From Tricholomella constricta (Eukaryota > Basidiomycota > Agaricomycetes > Agaricales > Lyophyllaceae), in assembly GCA_013368375.1 (NCBI GenBank), contig JAACJP010000033.1, positions 1 to 64,000 on the forward strand: a stretch of 64,000 nt of DNA. The letters run 5' to 3'. The notes beneath the pieces are model-generated. The model was not told the origin of the DNA, made no database searches, and was given only the letters and a program-made list of their open reading frames with translations. Each line of letters starts with the position of its first letter. Position 1 is the first letter of the stretch. The translations under genes were made by a program, and so were the position numbers. Positions 45,601-58,400 of the stretch are shown one piece after another.

Positions 45601-48354
45601 CCAGAGTACCTCAAGCCCTTTGCTGTAGCCCCCGTCGAGTGGAGCCCTGATGCAAAGGTTGTCCCTCCGCTTTTGTTAAGAGGGATTCTTCGACCATATC
45701 AGCAGTCAGGGTTGGAGTGGCTCGCGAGTCTCCATACGAACAATCTGAATGGAATTCTCGCCGATGAAATGGGATTAGGGTTCGCAGCTTTTCGAATTTT
45801 CCTCGATTCTATTCTATATACTAAGATATTTGAAATTCTAGAAAAACCATCCAGACTATCTCCTTACTGGCTCATCTCGCCTGCGATCGCGGCATATGGG
45901 GTCCACATCTCATCGTAAGTCACCATCGCTTCTCTCTTGACGTCGTTGTGAATTTATCTACCCAGGTGGTGCCCACCAGCGTTTTGCTTAACTGGGAAAT
46001 GGAATTCAAAAAGTTTCTCCCTGGCTTCAAGGTTCTTAGCTACCACGGAAGCACCAAACGACGGAAGGAGCTTCGACAGGGCTGGAACGACAAACATCAC
46101 TTCAATGTCTGTATTACATCCTACACTCTTGCCAGCCGGGATGCGCACATATTTAAACGCAAAGCCTGGTACTATATGGTCCTTGACGAAGCACACATGA
46201 TCAAGAACTTCAGATCGCAGCGGTGGAACATCTTGCTCATGTTCCGTTCATTCAGACGTCTCCTCTTGACCGGAACACCACTCCAGAACAATCTCACCGA
46301 GCTTTGGGCTTTGTTGCAATTTCTGATGTCAGGTGCCAACTTTGCTTCCTTGAAAGACTTTGGCGACTGGTTTTCAAGTCAGTCACAGTTCAGTGGCTTT
46401 TTTTTTTCCTATCTAATAATCATCTTCATAGATCCCGTGGAGAAGGCTATAGAGATGGGCAATACGATTGACGATGATACGATGCAGCGTGTCACCAAGC
46501 TACATACTGTTCTACGTCCCTACCTCCTTCGCCGCCTCAAGCGTGATGTTGAGAAGGAGTTGCCAAGCAAGTACGAACACCTCGTAATGTGCCCGCTATC
46601 CAAACGCCAACGATTCCTCTACGACGAGTTCATGTCTCGAGCCAATACCCGCGACGCCCTTCAATCCGGAGTGTATCAAAAAATTGCCAACATTCTGATG
46701 CAACTTCGTAAAGTCTGCAACCATCCAGATCTGTTTGAAATACGGCCCATAGTGACTTCCTTGGCGATGGAGAGGTCAGCAGTCGCCGATTTTGAAATCA
46801 AGGAGCTCCTCATTCGGCGACGGTTGATGGAGAACGCAAAGGACACCGTGAATCTTGGTCTTCTGGGATTGCAATTTATTGACGGCCAAAATGAGCCGAT
46901 TGTAACTGCACTCGAGACGCGCCGTTTAGATGCCACTTCGCTTCTCCCCTTCATCTCTGACAACCCTGGTGAACCACCTCCAAAAGATACTCGGACCATC
47001 GCTGGATTTCAGAAGTACTCGGCATACTTGCAGCGTGCAAACACCATCGCTCGTTGGACGCATATAGGCTACCTCAATCGTCTTCGCTGCAGCATTCGTC
47101 CGATATACAGCTCAGAGCTTCTGGACCTCGCATCTCGTTTCCGTGAGCCACTCTTGCCCGCCTCCTCCTTCAGTGATCGCCGTTCGGATTGGGAAGCTCT
47201 GCGAGTGGTCAATTCCATGGTGAAATCCTACGATACGCGCGCTGAAGAAATGGCAAGCATCATCGATAGATTTGCCTTTGTGACGCCCCCTGTCGTTGCA
47301 CTTGATTTGCCCCGCATTGTCCTTCCTGGATGCGAACCTCTCCTCATTAACCAACCAGCCACCTTCGACAGCGTGCTGCACCGGGCGAGCGTAAAGCTGC
47401 AAATAGCTTTTCCGGATCCTTCGCTCCTGCAATACGACTGTGGCAAGCTTCAAGAGCTAACGCGCCTGCTTCGAGAGAAGAAAGCGGGGGGCCATCGAGT
47501 CCTCATCTTTACCCAAATGACCAAGATCCTTGACATTCTGGAAATTTTCCTCAATTTCCATGGCTATCTTTACCTCCGACTTGACGGTGCCACAAGGATA
47601 GAAGACCGACAGTACATCACTGAACGCTTCAACGCTGATCCACGCGTCTTTTGCTTCATCGCATCTTCGAGGTCAGGGGGCGTTGGCATCAAGTGAGGCC
47701 TTCTCACGCTATCTTCATCGTGAATATCATCTGACAACTACCTCCAGTCTCACGGGTGCAGATACTGTCGTCTTCTATGACAGCGATTTCAATCCACAAA
47801 TGGACAGACAGTGTGAAGACAGGTACGTCGCCTACTTTTAGAAACGCTCGTGATGTTGACCATGGGTCTTTTCCAGGGCCCACCGAATTGGGCAAATTCG
47901 AGATGTACACATCTACCGCTTTGTGTCGCAGCACACTGTCGAAGAGGCACTTCTTCGGAAGGCGAATCAGAAACGATCACTGGATGAATTGGTCATCCAA
48001 AAGGGCGAATTTGATTGGCGATCCCTGTTCAACGACGAAGGCGCACTGTCTAAGGCCCTGGAGGAGTTCGAAGATACGGAAGACGTTCACGCGGCCGCGG
48101 TCGCCGCGACGGAGGAAGTGGTGATGCAGGGTGCGGACGAGGCAGATTTCGATGGTGATATAGGCGAAGCTTCAGCCAATCTGGGAACTCAGGAAACTCC
48201 CCAAGGTCTCATGCCTCTACTCCCCAGTGCTGGAGAAAGCCTGCCAATTTATGAACCTGATGAGGAAGACGTCGACGAGGGTGGGTCTGTTGCCGAGTAT
48301 ATGATTGCCTTCGTTCAGCGGGACTACGAATTTTTCAAAGAATGGCGACTGTGA
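42693..48354 (+). CDS. SWR1: SWR1 chromatin-remodelling ATPase
   Basis: Eleven exons join in frame: 42693-42911, 42963-43019, 43075-43110, 43163-43678, 43734-44348, 44404-45779, 45842-45914, 45966-46377, 46432-47692, 47748-47822 and 47877-48354, giving about 1705 residues. The HSA domain ([17 protein letters not shown]...EWKKAVF) binds actin and Arp4. A long acidic Ser-rich linker follows. The ATPase has Walker A DEMGLGKTIQ across the 45779/45842 junction, DEAH in [22 protein letters not shown], then the long insertion typical of the INO80/SWR1 class, and motif VI in AHRIGQ. SWR1 exchanges H2A for the variant H2A.Z in nucleosomes. The ATG at 42693 is the first in frame; no better start was seen. 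The donor at 45780 (GTTCGC) is weak but required for the Walker motif. Confidence 0.93.
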
Positions 48355-48575
48355 GACATTGTATGATCTACTATTTGCTTTCACCTTATGTACCTACTAA
48401 TATTACTGAGGTTTGTAATTTGATGCTAAGATGGACTATTTGTTGGGTATGCATACAAGAAGCTACAAATGTATAAGTGTACAAATGAGTTGGTATTCAC
48501 AATGATTTGTCTATGGGCAAGCAAGTTGGTGTGCGACCGTGGGAGAAAGATGAGACCTGAAGAAATGAAGACATT

Positions 48576-49634
48576 CTAGAGCAGGGTTAGAACTTGGCTG
48601 TCTGTCAAAATGAAAACACACAGACATGGTGGTGGTGTCTGCAAGTACTGCTGGTTTCTTTGTATGATTGTCTCGATTCGACCCAAATAGGGTTCAAACA
48701 TTTTTTCAAACTCTTCCGACGTCGTAGGCAACTTCGTGGGGTTTTGGACAGTCTTGGAGGCTTCTGTTATGGCTTCAAGCAGATGTGATGACGAAAACGT
48801 GGGTGGCCGAGTCTAGAAAAGCGTGAGAAAAAAAATTGAGTTGAAACTGATGCATGCGGCATACATGAGTAGGGGTCGAGGTGATATTTGGCATTGGAGC
48901 AGGAATAACAGGTGAATGAAGAGGATCAATTTTGTGTGCATTGATTGAGCTGATGTCCCATTGTTGGGACGGTGGTTCTGGACTCGTTGAGACGGGTGTC
49001 GGCAAGTGATAGACAGGGGATCGGGATCGCGCCATGGCATCCTGCTGCTGTTCAATAAGCCATGCTTCGATGTCCTCCACATTAGCGTGCAGCAATTTCG
49101 CCCATGTTTGAATCACATTCAACGAAGGGGACGATTGCCCTTGTGCCAATGTTGTTAAGTATTTGATTGTTTCTTTTGTCAAGCTCGGATCTGCGCAGTG
49201 TTAGTTGTGCCACTTGGGTTGTCAATGTGAGGCAAATTGTCTTACAAGGTGAATTGTTTTGCGCCTGTGTTTGTGAGTTCCTTCGTTCCTTGATGTCCCG
49301 TCTGCGTTTAAACCAGTTTGAGACGCGCGGAAGGTCAAAGGATTCACATCCAGGAATTGCCTATGTTTGAGGTAAGAAGCCATCCATTGGATAATGGATT
49401 TGGGTGCATCGGAACTGACTTGAATCTCGTGTAGTATGATTTTTCGCTCTTCTCTGCTGGGATTGTAATTCTGGGATCGCTCCAGATATGCTAAATGAAC
49501 GAGATGAGCGCTTAGGATTGTGATGTAGATGATGCATCAATGATACCTTCCATAACAGCGACCCCAGCGGCTTTGATGCGTGTGCGCTGCTGCCTGCCAG
49601 GCGCTGGAGTCGGATTTGACGGACCTGCCGACAT
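48576..49634 (-). CDS. Homeodomain transcription factor
   Basis: Five exons on the minus strand (49634-49547, 49490-49420, 49360-49246, 49190-48865, 48812-48576) join in frame to 278 residues. The homeodomain starts near residue 12 (RQQRTRIKAAGVAVMEGAYLERSQNYNPSREERKI) and ends in the recognition helix LPRVSNWFKRRRD, with the invariant WF-x-RR. The split Trp-containing helix is on exon 3. The C-terminal two thirds are Ser/Pro/Gln-rich and disordered, ending after a short helix (EEFEKMFEPYLGRIETII). It would bind DNA in the nucleus; targets are unknown. It is convergent with SWR1, with 221 bp between the stops. No sign of a mating-type locus partner was found beside it. Confidence 0.8.
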
Positions 49635-50554
49635 GGTCGAATGGGGGGGGACAGAGTCACAGTGTTGCGGACAAGGTTGAGAGGTCTCAATAACTGGAAT
49701 GATGGCCTTTTATTGGTAATTTGAACTCTATCCCCAATGTTCTTCCTCCTTCTAATTTAGACAGTAATCTGTATAAAATCTCCTCAGCTGATCATTGGTG
49801 CCTTCTTTGAAGCCTTGAGGCAAGGGTGCTGCCTTTGAGTGCCCATAGTAAAGATTGGGGTCCTTCCATTTTTCCACTTTCGCAAGGCATAATGAACAAG
49901 CTCATGACGACAAATTCATCGAATGAGCGAGTTATCTTCGATTCGAAGCCCTGGATCCGGATCCTCTGGTTTGAAAATCATGCCCCTGCCTGCATTAATG
50001 TTGGGCTCGCGCGCCTTAATTTCTCGGAGACGTTGTGACGGCGACTTCAATATTGAAATCAGCTTCAGATTGGACTTTTAAGCCCAGTACAGCTTCGAGT
50101 CGTTGACTGTCGAGATAGTGGAGGTCAGAAGCAAAAAGATCTAACTCCTGATTACAGCTTTAAGAGGAATGGATGCCAAGGAGATCAGTACAGGGCCAAG
50201 GCAACTCGGCTCGGGCACGGCTCATCTTAGGCTCATCTATAAATCATAACCGCTATCTCCCGCCCCCACAGAATCATTGTATGTCTCGGGGTAAGGAAGA
50301 GCGGGTCTCCGCAGGGAGAACTGAAGGATCACTCTCGTATCGCCGGAACGGAGGCTGACACTTCCTGTTTTCCTCTGAATCCGGTTATGTTCCAGACTGC
50401 TTTCACATGCCATTGAAATTCGCTCCTCCTATGCACTCATAGACCGCATCGGCATATTTAAAAAGTTCTTCACGTTCGCCATCCCCCTTCCTCGCGATCT
50501 CCTTCATTCTGGCCTTCGGAACGCACTCCACACGCCGTCAATCAGTCCTCGACC
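49635..50554. other. Divergent upstream region, homeodomain and carrier genes
   Basis: No gene was recognised in about 920 bp. Short frames at 49826-50038 and 50173-50358 have no family features. Confidence 0.6.
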
Positions 50555-51772
50555 ATGTCCCGATCCGGTAAAAAAAAACCCGTCGGGTTTGCGACACATA
50601 TCACTGCTGGAGGTATCGCTGGTGGTTGTGAAGCAGTAAGTGGTCGTTTCGACGATCACGAACTCGAAATTGAGGACACGCTCATATAGCTAGTATGCCA
50701 ACCTCTTGACACCATCAAAGTGCGCATGCAGCTTTCTAGGTCGGGGCGTCATCCAGGAGTGAGTCATTCACTACTAGAATCCTCCCTTGACTCAACTTTT
50801 TTGTAGACGAAACCCAGGGGTGTCTTTGCCACAGGTGCTTACATTATACGACGAGAAACGCCTCTTGCGCTGTACAAGGGTCTTGGAGCTGTCTTGTCCG
50901 GGATCGTCCCAAAAATGGCCATTCGTTTCGCTAGTTTCGAGGCCTACAAGGGTTGGCTAGCCGACAAGAGCACTGGAAAAACGAGTGTCGGTGGTATTTT
51001 TCTCGGTACGCGCGACAGACTTCCAAATGCTGAAGTTTCACTGACTCGCGAAACAGCTGGACTTGGTGCAGGTACAACAGAAGCTATAGCCGTCGTTACG
51101 CCTATGGAAGTTGTCAAAATTCGATTACAAGCACAACAACATTCGTTGGCAGATCCTCTTGACGCGCCTCGATACCGTAATGCTGGGCATGCGGTGTATA
51201 CTATAATTCGGGAGGAAGGATTTGCGACCCTCTACCGTGGCGTGTCTTTGACGGCGTTGCGGCAAGCAACTAATCAGGGTAAGGAGACGAGCCTCCGACA
51301 TTAATTTGTAAATTCTGATTCGTTTTCCAGGCGCAAACTTCACCGCATACCAGGAAATCAAAAAGCTCGCCCATCGCCTCCAGCCAGACGTAGCTGAGCT
51401 CCCATCGTACCAACACATGGCTATAGGTCTGATCTCTGGTGCAATGGGTCCATTTTCCAATGCACCGATAGACACTATTAAAACTCGTAAGTTATGGTCA
51501 TCCTTTTGGTTGTATGCGATTCTAATAATCGTGCTTCGGTAGGTCTTCAAAAGGCTACGGCAGTTCCAGGAACCTCGGCAGTTCAGCGCATAGTTGCCAT
51601 TGCAAAGGATATGTGGGTGATGGAAGGATTCAGATCATTCTACAAGGGTATCACACCCCGCGTGCTCCGCGTTGCTCCCGGACAAGCCATCGTCTTCGCA
51701 GTGTATGAGCGGGTCAGCACTGCCATGGAAAAGATCACGCTGGTACATGAGGACGATGGGTATTCAGAGTAG
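50555..51772 (+). CDS. SFC1: Mitochondrial succinate/fumarate carrier
   Basis: Six exons (50555-50635, 50690-50758, 50807-51005, 51057-51278, 51331-51486, 51543-51772) encode 318 residues. Three carrier repeats each have the P-x-D/E-x-x-K/R motif: QPLDTIKVRMQ, TPMEVVKIRLQAQ and APIDTIKTRLQ. Sequence blocks specific to Sfc1/Acr1 are present: ALYKGLGAVLSGIVPKMAIRF, AGLGAGTTEA and LYRGVSLTALRQATNQGANFT. The protein exchanges cytosolic succinate for mitochondrial fumarate across the inner membrane, supporting growth on C2 carbon sources. The frame is intact. Introns are 48-54 bp. Confidence 0.92.
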
Positions 51773-52030
51773 ACGGTGATGTTTGCGGTGAATCTTAGCC
51801 ATTGCATCTGACCCATGGATATTTTGTAGAATACATACCACTGTACCAACCGATAATAATTGCTTCTGGGGTCACGGATTAGATTCAGATCGCTGACATA
51901 CGGAGGCAAATGGGTCACTGACCGATCACATGCACACAGAAGCACACATTATTAATCTTACTCCTTATATACTCCAGATTCAGACACGAAAAAATGTTCA
52001 ACGCTAACATTCTTATTATACGGAATAGAA

Positions 52031-53268
52031 ATGGCAGCGACACCGACTGTCTTGGTATTGCATGGGTAAAGCAATACTCCATACCAATTCTGACATCTAC
52101 TTACAGACTCAACAGGATATCTCAAAATGCCTCTATCTTCAGTAAACGGGTGAGTACATCTATGTAGCGCTTTTTCTTGAAATCTGATCATTGTCGACAT
52201 CACAATAGCTAAATGCCCTCCGCAGGGAGTGTGGAAACAACGTGGAACTTGGTATTGAATCCATGGTTCATATATCGTGGAAGCAGTTCTAATATTAAGG
52301 CTTTGGCGCCTCACAGTCTTCATTGATGCTCCTATTATCCTGCAACCTGTCGACATTCCGGGGTCGACCTCTCAGTCGTCTGAGAGCAGTCTGAACACGG
52401 ATCCCACTCTCACCCCGAGGACGTGGTGGAAAGATAACCCGGATAAAACGGTTGCTTATGGCCTAAAGGAATCCATAGAAGCTGTCCGTGACGTGTTGAA
52501 AACCAGGAAATTTGATGTATGTTCGAAAATATCTTCAATTTGACGCGAAGCTGATGATGCATATTGTCACTTTGAGGGTGTGCTCGGCTTCAGGTGCGTT
52601 CCTCCCGAGAAATTGCGAATATTGTCAATCAATAAGTTCTATTATGTTTTACAGTCAAGGCGCTGCCTTTGCGGCGATCATATCTGTGCTGGTTTGTTGG
52701 TTGTTGCTTCTAAACCTGATCACGCCTCTCCTCACTGCGATCTTTTAAACATCAGCTCGAGAAACCACATCTATACCCTCCGTTCTTGATTGATGGACAA
52801 CCTCCACATCCACCACTGTCAGTGTTCCGAGTTAATTCTATCAGCAGTCGATCTCATCTTACAATAGCAAATTCTGTGTTTCAATATCAGGCTTCCGCCT
52901 CCGCGATCCCATCTGTGACCCGCTTTTTGAAGGCAAATATTCGACTCCGACCCTGCATGTTATCGGCAAGAACGACGTCATCATAATCGAGGAGAGATCA
53001 CAGCTCCTTGTTGACGTCTCGACTAACGGACGAGTCGAAGAACACGATGGCGGTGCGTATCCTTATTTGCAGACCCGTTCAGCACCTCATCTCATATCCG
53101 ACATTTTGGTCAGGCCACTTTCTTCCTTCAAAACGCCAGTGGCTCAAGTTCCTGTGTGGTTACATGATGGATCCATCTGCGGTTCTGCCCTCGCCCAGCC
53201 TCGTTGGTTCATCGGTCCCCAATTCCGGCACGGCGACACCATTGGAGTCTGGTGATTATCTACAGTGA
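52031..53268 (+). CDS. FSH-type serine hydrolase
   Basis: Nine exons join in frame: 52031-52065, 52107-52149, 52209-52251, 52317-52516, 52577-52593, 52655-52691, 52756-52817, 52868-53052 and 53114-53268, giving 258 residues. Family features are VLVLHG with NASIFSKR at the start, ELVFIDAP, the nucleophile GFSQGAAFA, IGKNDVI with the Asp, and EHDGGHF with the His, so the catalytic triad is complete. FSH1-like alpha/beta hydrolases cleave small esters or thioesters; the substrate is unknown. Exon 5 is 17 nt (GGTGTGCTCGGCTTCAG) and carries the residues just before the nucleophile. A decayed relative of exons 6-7 lies at 60730-60855, beyond the LINE insertion. Confidence 0.88.
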
Positions 53269-53484
53269 TAATGAAGTATAGACAGAATGGAAGGTTTTGC
53301 CACGGGAGGTCATTTCCTGGCGCGTCCTATATAACACTTTGTTGACCCCTGCGGGCTCAGGCTCCAAATCGAAGGGAGATTAATTGGATTCGTCACTTGT
53401 TCGCATCAGCTTTCGTCTCGCTGAGTTGTAAGGTAAGTCAGCCGAATATCACAACGGTGATCACCGGCCTACGCCCACAGCGTA

Positions 53485-53521
53485 CTTGGATGGCTTGTAC
53501 TTGCAAAGTACAAGCTCTTCC
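53485..53521. repeat. Long hairpin upstream of the LINE
   Basis: GCTTGTACTT (53493-53502) pairs with AAGTACAAGC (53506-53515) around a 3-nt loop. Outer arms CTTGGA and TCCAAG extend the stem with small bulges. Confidence 0.75.
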
Positions 53522-53538
53522 AAGAGGCTATCCTTGTC

Positions 53539-53551
53539 AACTCTTTCGGGG
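53539..53551 (+). repeat. Left target-site duplication of the LINE (probable)
   Basis: AACTCTTTCGGGG here matches 60004-60016 directly after the poly(A) tail. A further CTCTTTCGGGG lies at 53582-53592 inside the element's 5' end, so part of the match could belong to the element. Confidence 0.55.
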
Positions 53552-53715
53552 GACCGCTCCTTGATCTTTAACCTCCATCACCTCTTTCGGGGTCCTGGTT
53601 GTTGTAGCTCGAGTTTGCCAATTCCTATCCATTTTCCCCCCTCTTCTCGCAGCTTCGCGCTGCCATCCTAAGCTTCACTCTATACCCCCCTCTCTTACCT
53701 CTCCAAACCCCTGGC

Positions 53716-55494
53716 ATGGCCTCAGCAGCCAGGCCCCCGCCTAAGCCCTCAGCTGGCGGTGCCATCCAGCAGGGGACCCCGAACGTGCCACGTCAACTGC
53801 CAACCCGAGCCGACATCAGTACCTTTCTGATTGGCGACACCGGACCGGTAAAGTCCCCCAAGGAAGCCAGACGCTGGCTCGAGACAAAAGGCTGGATCCT
53901 CTCCGGAGAAGCCTACGACCGAGCCAAACTCGTGCGCGTACTACTGACTGCAGCCCTTAATCTCTCCCAGAAAGCAACCGAAACGAAGACGGATGCCAAG
54001 AACGCCGTCCTCGCGGTAGCTTTCCTCCTGGAGGACGATATTACTGACTGCATATCAGACGCTCTCGCCGACGCCGTCACCGCCAAGGCTCTGGACCGCC
54101 TCGACTCCGCTGCAGCGAAGCTGTCCTCATCCGCAGCGTTCGCCACCGCCACCGACACCCAACAGGCCGAAACAACTCTCGCCCTCCAGACGGTATCCAC
54201 CCAACTGGCCGGCGTGACTGCCTCACTCAGCGATCTCGCAGACAGACTCAACGCGTCCCCTCTGTCAACTCCAACGGTCCCAGCTCAACCCTCCTGGGCT
54301 TCCATCGCAAGATCCAGCCCCGGTCCACCGATACCCAGTGCCCCATCTGCAACATACGATCCGTCGGCAGCTGAGCAACACACCCGCCTACAACAGCGAC
54401 TACTCCGCGGGGCCCGCACGGTCCTTGTGGAAACTAACCCCGATGACGACCTCGCCCCTACAGACCGCTCACCAGCCGGGACGTATGCGGTCCGCATGGC
54501 CATGAACAAACAACTAATGGAACTGGATCAAGCCCTCGGCGCTAACTCCTTCATTACAGAGGAAGGCGAAGCGGCCCCAGCGGAAACTCAGACGTACATT
54601 CGCGGCATGGCGGCGCTCGACAGAGGCGCATACCTTTTCGAGATGGCCACTCCCGACGCCGCCCGCCGCTTCCGGGAATACGCTACTGACCCCATCCTAG
54701 GCTTCCTAAAGACCCATCTGGGCGCTTCCGCGAGGATCAAAGCCAAGGCCTACAACCTGGTGTTCCGGTTTGTACCCTGCGGCGCATTCTTCGACCCCTC
54801 CGACAGGGACCACCTCAATATCATCGAAGACGATAACGACCTCCCATCCGGCTCGATCCTCTCCGCCTCCTGGCTCAAGAGACCAGACCGCCGCTCACCC
54901 AAACAGACAGTGGCCTCGCTCAAAGTGGTATGTTCCACCGCTGAAGCGGCTAACCGTATGTTACAGGAGCGCATCTTCGTGGCAGGCCATCTTGTCGTGA
55001 TTCGCAAGGACCTTAAGGAACCGATACGCTGCAACAAGTGCCAGCGTTACGGTCATATCCGTGCATCATGCAAGAGTCAAGAACGTTGCGCAACCTGCGC
55101 CAGCCCGGACCACGTCACCTCGGAATGCCCCCCCAACCCCACCCCACAGTGCGTCTCGTGCGGCCCCGAATCGAAACACTCAAGCTCTGCTCGCCACTGC
55201 CCCGTGTTCAAGAAGCAATGCGAAGACATGGAGACCCGCCTCCCGGAGAACAACATGCCCTACTTCCCGACTGGCGAAGCCTGGACCTGGATGGCCGCCC
55301 CACCAAAACTCTCGAAGGAAACACCGGCACACCGCCCCCGGATCGACCATGCTCCAGGCCTCTCGCAGCAGACCACCATGGCACCTGGCCGCCCTGTCCG
55401 GCAGGGGACGCTGGATCAGTTCATCGTCCCCTCCCAACCTGGCTCCCAGAAAGACCGCCGCCGTGACCACGCAAACCAGCCCCTTGACCAATGA
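53716..55494 (+). CDS. LINE ORF1, gag-like nucleic-acid-binding protein
   Basis: The frame encodes 592 residues from MASAARPPPKPS. The first half is Ala/Thr/Ser-rich with a predicted helical region (about 80-180). The C-terminal third has zinc knuckles: CNKCQRYGHIRASC and CATCASPDHVTSEC are C-x2-C-x4-H-x4-C, and CVSCGPESKHSSSARHC is a longer variant. Such ORF1 proteins coat LINE RNA. The stop codon overlaps the ORF2 start (ATGA at 55491-55494), so ORF2 is probably translated by termination and reinitiation. Confidence 0.88.
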   Translation: MASAARPPPKPSAGGAIQQGTPNVPRQLPTRADISTFLIGDTGPVKSPKEARRWLETKGWILSGEAYDRAKLVRVLLTAALNLSQKATETKTDAKNAVLAVAFLLEDDITDCISDALADAVTAKALDRLDSAAAKLSSSAAFATATDTQQAETTLALQTVSTQLAGVTASLSDLADRLNASPLSTPTVPAQPSWASIARSSPGPPIPSAPSATYDPSAAEQHTRLQQRLLRGARTVLVETNPDDDLAPTDRSPAGTYAVRMAMNKQLMELDQALGANSFITEEGEAAPAETQTYIRGMAALDRGAYLFEMATPDAARRFREYATDPILGFLKTHLGASARIKAKAYNLVFRFVPCGAFFDPSDRDHLNIIEDDNDLPSGSILSASWLKRPDRRSPKQTVASLKVVCSTAEAANRMLQERIFVAGHLVVIRKDLKEPIRCNKCQRYGHIRASCKSQERCATCASPDHVTSECPPNPTPQCVSCGPESKHSSSARHCPVFKKQCEDMETRLPENNMPYFPTGEAWTWMAAPPKLSKETPAHRPRIDHAPGLSQQTTMAPGRPVRQGTLDQFIVPSQPGSQKDRRRDHANQPLDQ

Positions 55495-58400
55495 ATAGAC
55501 GAGCCCCAAGAGCCCCGGGTAAGCTAAGAATCTGGCAACAAAACGTCCGCAAATCCGACCTCGCCCAAGCGTCAGTCCTCAACACCGCCCGACCTGAAGA
55601 CTGGGACGTCATCGCCCTCCAAGAACCCTTCCTCGACCGACTAGGCAACACCAAAGCCTCTCCCTTCTGGACCGTCCGCTATCCGTTTCACCACCGCCGC
55701 GATGGCAGCACCCGCTCCCGTTCGGTCCTCCTTATTAACTCCAACATCGCTACAGATGCGTATACCCTAATCGATATACCCAGCACGGACATCACCGCGG
55801 TCCGTTTTAACGGCGCCCATGGACATCTCTCCTTATTCAATGTTTATAATGACTGCACTCATAATGACAGCCTCACAGTCCTTTCTAATTTTCTAACCTC
55901 CTCCATCCACATAGCCAGACCATCCCCCAGCGACCACATGCTATGGCTCGGCGACTTTAATCGGCACCACCCACTCTGGGAGAGCGTCGACAACCGCCAT
56001 CTCAATTCCTCGGAGCAAGCCATCCGACCCCTCCTGAACCTCCTGCATGACTACGACATGGACCTGGCCCTCCCACCGGCAAGGCACACCCTCCAGACCG
56101 CTGGCGACAGATGGACCCGGCCCGACAACGTCTGGCGCTCTCACCATTCGATCGACCCTATCATCTCATGCGACGTCGATGCCAGCCTCCGACCCCCCAT
56201 CACCGACCATCTGCCTGTCATCACAGTTGTAGAACTCCCCATCGCCCGCACCTCATCACCACCGTCCCGCGACTTCCGAGCCGCCGACTGGAAACTCTTC
56301 CGCGAAACGCTCAAAACACAACTCAGCCAACGCTCACCGGCGCGCCGCATCACCTCATCCGAGGAATTCGATGCGAAGGTGAAGTTACTAACAGAGCTAA
56401 TCCAAGAAACCATAGCCGCCGAGGACACCGTCCCGATGAAGAAACCTTGCCCCTACTCCAAGCGTTGGTGGTGCTCTGAGCTCGCCGAGTTCAAACGACC
56501 GCGAAGCCACGCCAGCAACGAAATGTATAAGTACCGCGACATACAAGATCATCCGGCCAAGGCCGAATTCAAACGCCTATCCCGGGCGATGGCCGACAAA
56601 ATCGAAGAAAAGCGACGTGAACACTGGGTCGAGTGGCTAGAAAACATTGACGCTCGCCAGATCTACACGGCGAATAAGTATGTCGTCAATGAGCCAACTG
56701 ACTTCTCCTGCGACAGGGTCCCGGACCTCAAAACCAAGGTGGATGGCATCCTCAAATTGGCATCCACCAACGGTGACAAAGCCGAAGCCTTAGCTGAGTC
56801 CTTCTTTCCCCCCCCACCTACATCCCCATCCACCCCCCCCTCTGCATACCCCAAACCCCTCCCCGGGATCCGTTACTTTACCCGCGCCCGTATTCTCTCG
56901 GCCATTGGCCAGCTGAAGCCGCACAAAGCACCGGGTCCTGACGGGATTCCGAACATTGTGCTGAAACGCTGTGCTGACGTCCTCGTCGATCACCTTTTCT
57001 TCATCTACCGCGCGGTCATCGAACTTGATGTTTACCACAGCAGCTGGCTAGTCTCCACGACATTAGTCCTCCGCAAACCGGGTAAACCGGCATACGACGT
57101 CGCCAAGGCTTACCGCCCGATTGGACTTCTGAACACCATCGGGAAGCTCCTCTCTACACTCGTAGCCGCTGACCTATCCCATCTCGCAGAGAAACACCAC
57201 ATGTTTCCACCAGGCCAGTTCGGTGGCCGTCCAGGCAGAAACACAACCGACGCTATGCACCTGGTGGCACACAAAGTCAAAGACGCATGGCGTGCTGGTA
57301 ACGTCGCCGTCGCACTGTTCCTCGATGTTCAGGGGGCCTTCCCCAACACAGTCAAAGAACGACTCATCCACAACATGAAAGAACGAGGCGCCCCCGCCTG
57401 CTACGTCAAACTCGCCGAACGGATGCTAACCGGTCGCTCCACGCACATGAAATTCGACGACTACACCTCGGAACCAACGGCGATCCTCAACGGCACCACC
57501 CAAGGCTGCCCGCTGTCCATGCTCTACTACGCATTTTACAATGCACCACTAATACTAACAGCCCCCCCCGGCAGCAAGACCGAGACCTCCATAGGCTTTG
57601 TCGACGATTCGATGTACCTCGCCGTCGCCAAAACCCTCCAGGAGGCCCATGCCATCATTGCCGATATGACCGAACGCCCCGGAGGGGGCTTCGACTGGTC
57701 CCAATCCCACAACTCCCCGTTCGAACTCTCAAAGCTCGCCCTCATGAACTTCCCACGTTCCCACCGAGACGTCATCCCCCCGGACCTCACCCTTTCGCGA
57801 AGCAACCCCGACGGCACTCGAACAATCCAAGTAGTAGAAACCGCACTGACATACAAGTATCTCGGTGTGGTCTTCGACCCCAAGCTACGCTGGACTGCCC
57901 ACCACCAGAAAGTACTAGCAAGCGCCACCTGGTGGTCCTTCCAAGTCGCCCGCCTCTCGAAGATATCCGGCGGGATGCCCCCTCACCGGATTCGCCAATT
58001 ATACAACACGGTCGCCGTCCCGGCCTTTACTTACGCTGCAGATGTCTGGTACACCGGTGTTCACGACTCCCCCAGCGGCAAGAAACGACTCGGCTCTGTC
58101 GCCATCACCAAGAAACTCACCCCGGTGCAACGCCGCGCAGCAAAACTCGTCACCGGCTCGCTCAGCACGACAGCCGGCGACGTCCTGGATGCTCACACTA
58201 ACCTTCTCCCCATAGACCTCCTCTACCACAAGATCCTCCAGCGCGCCGCCATCCGCCTGGCCTCCCTACCCAACACCCACCCTCTCCACGGCCCCGTCCG
58301 CAAAGCCGCCCGCCGCTCGGTCAAACGACACAAGTCACCCCTCCACGACCTATTCTCTATCACAGGAATCGATCCCAACACAGTCGAAACGGTCGACGCC

